This document shows, piece after piece, positions 5,471 through 9,117 of a stretch of DNA of 9,117 bases. Below the pieces are notes generated by a model, which had not been told where the DNA came from, searched no databases, and saw only the letters and a list, made by a program, of their open reading frames with translations. The position numbers were made by a program, and so were the translations under genes. Source of the stretch: Elusimicrobia bacterium RIFCSPLOWO2_01_FULL_64_13 (GTDB lineage: Bacteria > Elusimicrobiota > Elusimicrobia > 2-02-FULL-39-32); NCBI GenBank assembly GCA_001800095.1, contig MGUT01000026.1, positions 3,382 to 12,498 on the forward strand. The letters are read 5' to 3'. Positions within the stretch are counted from its first letter, which is position 1. The number at the start of each line of letters is the position of its first letter.

Positions 5471-6981
5471 CTCTCCCTCAAGGCCCGCAGCTCGCTTTCC
5501 ACCGTGGTGAGGTCCGCCCCGCTCCGGGAGAAGCGTTCCATCATCCGGCCGAGGTGTTCGAGGCGTTCCGGCAGGCTCGCTCCGCGGGCGGCGATCTTCT
5601 GGTAGTAGGTCCAGGCGACGGAAAGGTCGGCGTCGGCCTTGGCCCGGTCGGATATGGCCACGGCGTATTCCGCTTCCGCCGCGGAAACGTCCAGGCCCAG
5701 GGGCCGGAACTCCTTGAGGATTCCCGCGAGCATGCCGATCCTCTCTTTCAAGGCGGCGCCATTGGATTTGGCCTGCCAATACCGCTCCATCAGGCGGCCG
5801 TAGCGGCCGGCGGCTTCCCTGCGGTTCTGCGCTTCGGCCCGGCTCGAGCGTTCCTGGAGCCGGCGGGCCTCCTCCTCGCGGTAATCGTCGAACTCCCTCC
5901 GGATCCTTTCGGCCTCTTTTTTTTCCAGCTCCAGCTTTTTTTCCGTCTTCTTGAGGGAGATCTCGGCCGAGCGCATCCGGATCTCGTAGTCGGGCTCCAC
6001 GATGACTTTTCCGAACCGTGCCGTGAAGGTGATGTGGTGGTTGCCCTCGGAGCTGCCGAACCCTATCCCGCGGAGAGGCATGAGGAACGCGTAGTCGAGC
6101 TGGACCGAGTTCAACCGGTAGGAGAAGCCCAGGGTCATCTGGCTGAAGGAGCGCGACCCCAGGGACAGCCCCCCTCTGGCGGCGAGGTCGGCGAGGGCGA
6201 AACCTGATCCCAGCCACCATTTTTCCGCGGCGGCGGCCAGGAAGATATCGCGTCCCCGGCCTCCCGGCGCTCTGCGGAGGTCGAGGGCGGCGGCCAGGAC
6301 CACGGGTTCGTCGCTGTAGGCCATGCTCGCGCGCACGAGCATGGGGACGGGATCGCGGCTGTCGGAAGTGATGGAAAGGTCCGGCTCGTTCAGGTCCTGG
6401 ATGGCGAATCCGTAGGAGTAGTTGCGGAACGGCCGGTAGAGCGCCCCCAGGTCGAGACCGATGTTCCATTTCGAACTGCCGGAGGCGAAGGCGGGGTCGA
6501 GCCTTCCCGGGCTGACCCGCCCCGAGTCGCTGGTCGTTCCGGAAGGAGCGTTGAAATGCCGGTAGAGCTGTTTGAAGTTGAACCCCAGGGCCCATTTCTG
6601 GGAGATCCTCCGGCCGTAGCCCAGGGTCAGGGTCCTCTCGCTGACGAGGTCGGCCCCGTCGAGCTCCCGCCAGCCGAATCCCAGGGTCCCGGCGGCGAAA
6701 CTCAAGGGCTGGCCGTAGGCGATGAGGGAACTGCCTATCCGCGACCCGTCGGAAAGGCCGGGATGGAGGAGGGAATGGGTCGCGGAGAATTCCTTGCGCC
6801 GGAGGAAAACGAGCCCCGCGGGATTATAGTGGAGGGTGTGGACGTCGTTGGCTATGGCGGCGAACGCGCCCCCGAGGCCTGCGGCCCTGGACCCGGCGCC
6901 CGTGTCCTCGAAGGAGGCCCGCGACGCGACGGGGGAGAGGAGGGCCGCGGCCAGGACCATGGCGGCGCGGGACGCCCTCAT
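5467..6981 (-). CDS. PorV/PorQ-like outer-membrane barrel with a C-terminal coiled-coil extension
   Basis: 504 residues. A signal peptide spans about 1-22. The N-terminal pattern GAGSRAAGLGGAFAAIANDV followed by LHYNPAGL (residues about 28-57) is the hallmark of the PorV/PorQ/UPF0164 branch of FadL-like barrels. Alternating beta strands run to about residue 324, where HHITFTARFG looks like the closing strand. About 180 further residues follow that are not barrel: a charged coiled coil (about 335-420) and helices to the C-terminus. PorV is the outer-membrane shuttle of type IX secretion, but many relatives have no proven role. The start ATG overlaps the previous gene's stop as ATGA and has GGTGG upstream. 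Two poly-A runs on the coding strand (5917-5924 and 5936-5942) lie at the start of the coiled coil. Lipid transport or surface-protein attachment are both possible. Confidence 0.88.
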   Translation of the reverse strand: MRASRAAMVLAAALLSPVASRASFEDTGAGSRAAGLGGAFAAIANDVHTLHYNPAGLVFLRRKEFSATHSLLHPGLSDGSRIGSSLIAYGQPLSFAAGTLGFGWRELDGADLVSERTLTLGYGRRISQKWALGFNFKQLYRHFNAPSGTTSDSGRVSPGRLDPAFASGSSKWNIGLDLGALYRPFRNYSYGFAIQDLNEPDLSITSDSRDPVPMLVRASMAYSDEPVVLAAALDLRRAPGGRGRDIFLAAAAEKWWLGSGFALADLAARGGLSLGSRSFSQMTLGFSYRLNSVQLDYAFLMPLRGIGFGSSEGNHHITFTARFGKVIVEPDYEIRMRSAEISLKKTEKKLELEKKEAERIRREFDDYREEEARRLQERSSRAEAQNRREAAGRYGRLMERYWQAKSNGAALKERIGMLAGILKEFRPLGLDVSAAEAEYAVAISDRAKADADLSVAWTYYQKIAARGASLPERLEHLGRMMERFSRSGADLTTVESELRALRER

Positions 6982-8123
6982 CGCGCCACCGCGATCGAAC
7001 CGGTGAAGGACCTGTCTCCGACGGAGATCTTGTAGAGGTAGAGTCCGCCGGCGACCGGGTTGCCCGAGCCGTCCCTGCCGTCCCAGGCGAGGACCGTGTC
7101 CCCGCCGAAAATGTCGCGGTTCTGGACGTCGGCCACCTTGGCCGAGCGCAGGTCGTAGATCGTCCCGCTGGCCGGGGCGCCCGTGGGGTTCTCGAACAGG
7201 AAGAAGACGAGGTCATTGACGCCGTCCCCGTTCGGCGTGACGGTCCTGGGATAGACGGCGTTGAGCTGGGCCTCCAGGGGCTGGTCCACGAGGCGGAGCT
7301 GGAAGCGCCCGGCGAGGCGCGCCGTGATCCGCGCGACCCTCTGCTCCTCGTTCACCGTGGAGCCGACCTTGATCCAATCCGAACCGTTGTGCCAATAGAG
7401 GGAGAGGGCCTGCCGGGCGGCCGAGGAGAGGGGCCGGTCCGAGGCGCCGGCGGGGGCGCCGTGGGACACCCTGCCGTCGCCGTCGACGGAATAGCCGATG
7501 GACAGCTCCACCGGGCGGTCGGCGACGAAACCCTTCACGGACTCTCCCGTGAACGCGTCCTCCACGCGGAAATTCACGGATTTGAGGACGCGGGACGTTT
7601 CCTCGGAGGTCTCCCTCGTGCCGCGGAGGGAGAGGCCGCGCGCGGCCAGGGACTCCAGGTCCGCCCCGGGGATCTTGATATGGGAGAGCTGGTCGTCCGC
7701 CAGGATGATGACGGAGTTGGAGGCGTCGGACGCGAATATGTCGGAGTCGGGCGAGTCCTGCCCCGATTGGTCCGTCGCGCGGACGCGGTAGTAATAGAGC
7801 CCGCCCGAGACCGTGTTGTCCGTGAAGACGTTGGCGGTGGATGGGCTCTGCAGGAAGAGCTGGTTGGTGGCGCCCGTGAGCCCCAGGCGGCGGATGATCC
7901 TGTATTCGCGGATATCGGCCAGGGCCAGGCTCGACCCGTCCACCCGCGAGGTCGGCGTGGACCAGGCGAGGGTGAAGGACAGGCCGGCGGCCGAGAGAGA
8001 ACCGCTGACGCGGCCGGGAGTGGAGGGAGGGGAAGCCGCCCGCGCCTGCGGGCCGAGGGACACCGCAAGCGCGAGCAGGAACAGACTCCCCGGAACGCGC
8101 CTCGACCGGCCGGGGCCGATCAT
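6978..8123 (-). CDS. Secreted FnIII protein with FlgD-Ig-like C-terminal domain
   Basis: 381 residues. A signal peptide spans about 1-30. A fibronectin type III domain follows (about 33-130), with SLYWHNGSDWIKVGSTV-type sequence further on (about 241-257) inside a middle beta-rich domain. The C-terminus (about 289-381) matches the FlgD-Ig/type IX sorting pattern: TPNGDGVND (296-304), then AWDGRDGSGNPVAGGLYLYKI (346-366), ending SIAVAR. Such ends are typical of exported surface proteins, and TPNGDGVND is also the signature of gliding-motility-associated C-terminal domains. Its ATG overlaps the stop of the regulator as ATGA, and GGAG lies about 5 bases upstream. Together with the PorV-like gene it looks like a cargo and outer-membrane partner pair. 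No enzymatic domain is seen; a structural or adhesive role is inferred. Confidence 0.88.
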   Translation of the reverse strand: MIGPGRSRRVPGSLFLLALAVSLGPQARAASPPSTPGRVSGSLSAAGLSFTLAWSTPTSRVDGSSLALADIREYRIIRRLGLTGATNQLFLQSPSTANVFTDNTVSGGLYYYRVRATDQSGQDSPDSDIFASDASNSVIILADDQLSHIKIPGADLESLAARGLSLRGTRETSEETSRVLKSVNFRVEDAFTGESVKGFVADRPVELSIGYSVDGDGRVSHGAPAGASDRPLSSAARQALSLYWHNGSDWIKVGSTVNEEQRVARITARLAGRFQLRLVDQPLEAQLNAVYPRTVTPNGDGVNDLVFFLFENPTGAPASGTIYDLRSAKVADVQNRDIFGGDTVLAWDGRDGSGNPVAGGLYLYKISVGDRSFTGSIAVAR

Positions 8124-8746
8124 GGGCGCTCCATCCCGCCTTCGGGGTCGATCAGTTTCCTGATGCGGGCGGCGAGAACATTGTTGTCCATGGGTTTGGC
8201 CAGGTAGTCGTTCGCGCCGCAGGCGAGTATCTTCTCCTTGACTTCGGGGGTATCGTAGCCGGTGACGGCCAGTATCTTCACGCCGGCGAGGGATGGGTCC
8301 CCCCGGATCTGGGCGCAGACGTCGAATCCGTTGATGCCGGGAAGCATGATGTCGAGGATCACCAGGTCCGGCAGGAAATCCGCCAGGATCCTTCCCGCCG
8401 TGAAACCGTCCGCGGCCACCTTGACCTGCCAGCGCGGGAACCGTTTGGCCAACAACTCGACCACGTATTCTCCCACGTCCTTGTCGTCATCCACGAAAAG
8501 GATCTTCCTGGAGTCGGCGCGCCCTTCCAATTCCGCCTTGATGTCCGGGAGTGACATCCCCCTTTTGCTCAAGGCCAGGATCTTCGCGATCCTTTCCAGG
8601 GTCGATTCCCTGTGATAGAGGCGGTGTCCGCCGTCGGTGTATCCCGACGTCTTCAAAAGACCCAGGTCGCTGTAATGGCGTATCGTCGAAGACAATACGC
8701 CCGCCTCTTCGGCCACTTCGCCTATCTTAAGGAAGTTTTTATCCAT
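8120..8746 (-). CDS. MerR-type DNA-binding domain fused to a response-regulator receiver
   Basis: 208 residues. Residues about 5-75 are a MerR winged helix: KIGEVAEEAGVLSSTIRHY, then GLL, then a GGHRLY wing and RIAKILALSKRGMSL. Residues about 80-200 are a receiver domain: acidic pocket Asp86-Asp88, phosphoacceptor Asp132 in LVILDIMLPGINGFD, Thr162 in AVTGYD and Lys184 in YLAKPMDN. All the phosphorylation residues are present. The receiver replaces the dimerisation helix and ligand-binding part of classical MerR proteins, and the order (DNA-binding domain first) reverses that of most response regulators. It is the first gene of the operon, so it probably controls its own transcription, perhaps through the dyad at 8763-8784. 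The ribosome site is modest (AAGG, 8 bases from the ATG). The kinase at 3857-5470 is the likely partner. Confidence 0.95.
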   Translation of the reverse strand: MDKNFLKIGEVAEEAGVLSSTIRHYSDLGLLKTSGYTDGGHRLYHRESTLERIAKILALSKRGMSLPDIKAELEGRADSRKILFVDDDKDVGEYVVELLAKRFPRWQVKVAADGFTAGRILADFLPDLVILDIMLPGINGFDVCAQIRGDPSLAGVKILAVTGYDTPEVKEKILACGANDYLAKPMDNNVLAARIRKLIDPEGGMERP

Positions 8747-8762
8747 TTAAATGCCTTTATTA

Positions 8763-8784
8763 ATATACTGATAAATCAATATAT
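8763..8784. promoter_or_regulatory. MerR-like dyad operator candidate
   Basis: A 22-base inverted repeat with one mismatched pair: left arm ATATACTGAT, centre AA, right arm ATCAATATAT. It lies 16 bases upstream of the start codon of the MerR-receiver gene. MerR proteins bind dyads of this length, often between widely spaced -35 and -10 elements. The surrounding sequence is very AT-rich, so a chance palindrome is possible. Confidence 0.4.
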
Positions 8785-8800
8785 AAATATGAATCATGCT

Positions 8801-8818
8801 GTTGACTTCATGGTTGAC
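8801..8818. repeat. Direct repeat GTTGAC-N6-GTTGAC upstream of the regulator gene
   Basis: GTTGAC occurs at 8801-8806 and 8813-8818, a spacing of 12 bases; both copies are also preceded or followed by ATG-containing sequence. It lies in the leader of the operon, between the hairpin at 8822-8850 and the dyad at 8763-8784. It could be a site for a regulator, but six-base repeats can arise by chance. Confidence 0.35.
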
Positions 8819-8821
8819 CAC

Positions 8822-8850
8822 AAAAAAAAGACCGGCGGTCATTTGCCGCC
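8822..8850 (-). terminator. Hairpin with T8 tract, terminator or leader attenuator
   Basis: On the minus strand, arms GGCGG (8846-8850) and CCGCC (8834-8838) enclose a 7-base loop, then GGTC, then eight T residues (8822-8829). A shorter alternative stem GACC/GGTC ends directly at the T-tract. It lies 53 bases after the stop of the upstream membrane gene, so it could end that transcript. It also lies just inside the predicted start of the promoter at 8858-8886, which would make it an attenuator. Confidence 0.65.
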
Positions 8851-8857
8851 ATACTTA

Positions 8858-8886
8858 TTTTTACCAGGACTATCCCATTCTGTCAA
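8858..8886 (-). promoter_or_regulatory. Candidate sigma70-type promoter upstream of the MerR-receiver operon
   Basis: On the minus strand a perfect TTGACA (8881-8886), a 17-base spacer and TAAAAA (8858-8863; four of six consensus bases). Transcription would start near 8851, giving a leader of about 105 bases that contains the hairpin, the GTTGAC repeats and the dyad. A second promoter in the AT-rich segment 8750-8800 is equally possible; no good -35 box is visible there. Confidence 0.5.
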
Positions 8887-8902
8887 GGGGGGTGAGGGGG
8901 CG

Positions 8903-9117
8903 TTATCGACCCGCAAGTTTTCCCATCAGGTATATCCAGGCGAAAGAGCAGGCCGCGGTCAGAGCGGCCATGACCGCGCGGTCCCTGCCGGAATGGCGCA
9001 GGGATGCGGCCGCGCCGGCGCAGACGCCGACCAGGAGACAGGGCAGGACGTTCTCCAGGAAAAAAATCCTCCCCGGCTGCAGGGTCTCGTACCCTTCCGG
9101 CCGCAGGACCCACCAGA
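8903..9117 (-). CDS. Membrane protein, C-terminal fragment
   Basis: The 3' end of a gene entering from the right edge: 70 codons (9115-8906) and a TAA at 8903-8905. The visible protein starts WWVLRPEGYE and shows two likely transmembrane helices, about residues 17-38 (IFFLENVLPCLLVGVCAGAA) and about 48-66 (VMAALTAACSFAWIYLMGKL), joined by a short basic loop RHSGRDR. This frame is preferred over an overlapping one, which gives an Arg/Pro/Gly-rich translation. No family is recognised. It belongs to a transcription unit upstream of the operon. Confidence 0.7.
   Translation of the reverse strand, partial: WWVLRPEGYETLQPGRIFFLENVLPCLLVGVCAGAAASLRHSGRDRAVMAALTAACSFAWIYLMGKLAGR

Noticed and set aside
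5471..6595. Upstream extension of the kinase frame by 375 codons
   Set aside because: The extension is Arg/Pro/Gly-rich and overlaps the PorV-like gene out of frame. The kinase has a natural start at 5470 with a ribosome site and TM1 close behind. Kept only as a note in the frameshift finding.
5467..8123. A full type IX secretion system
   Set aside because: Only a PorV-like barrel and a C-terminal sorting-like domain are present; no PorK/L/M/N, SprA or sortase PorU homologue is visible, and PorV-like proteins also occur outside such systems.
8883..9113. Alternative minus-strand frame at the right edge
   Set aside because: Its translation is Arg/Gly/Pro-rich, whereas the overlapping frame ending at 8903 encodes two clean hydrophobic helices.

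Overview
The window reads as a Gram-negative chromosome segment, with lipoproteins, an outer-membrane barrel and signal peptides. All genes lie on the minus strand. No taxonomic marker is present. A PorV/PorQ-type barrel next to a fibronectin/FlgD-Ig secreted protein, high-GC coding sequence and hybrid regulators would suit Elusimicrobiota, Fibrobacterota or a related lineage; this is inference only. No gene-free stretch exceeds 300 bases; the longest are about 200 bases (599-802 and 1944-2153).

Reading along the minus strand from the right edge: (i) 8903-9117 is the C-terminus of an unrecognised membrane protein. (ii) 8747-8902 is a 156-base control region. It holds a candidate promoter, a hairpin with a T-tract, GTTGAC direct repeats and a MerR-like dyad. 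(iii) 2154-8746 is one tight five-gene operon. It encodes a MerR-type DNA-binding domain fused to a response-regulator receiver; a secreted FnIII/FlgD-Ig protein; a PorV-like barrel with a long coiled-coil tail; a membrane histidine kinase; and a coiled-coil/TM/TPR protein. The first four genes are joined by three ATGA stop/start overlaps, and the last follows after 20 bases. (iv) 1944-2153 holds a stable hairpin, two sets of tandem repeats and a very good sigma70-type promoter. (v) 1-1943 is a lower-GC lipoprotein region: a 53-residue small ORF, a CsgG/FlgT-like lipoprotein, an intrinsic terminator, and two tandem paralogous small lipoproteins, the second cut by the window edge.

The main discovery candidate is the operon at 2154-8746. 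A kinase and an unusual MerR-receiver regulator bracket two envelope proteins and are translationally coupled to them. This suggests a two-component system that senses and controls its own cell-surface module. The functional link is inference from gene order and overlaps. The domain calls rest on motifs visible in the translations.
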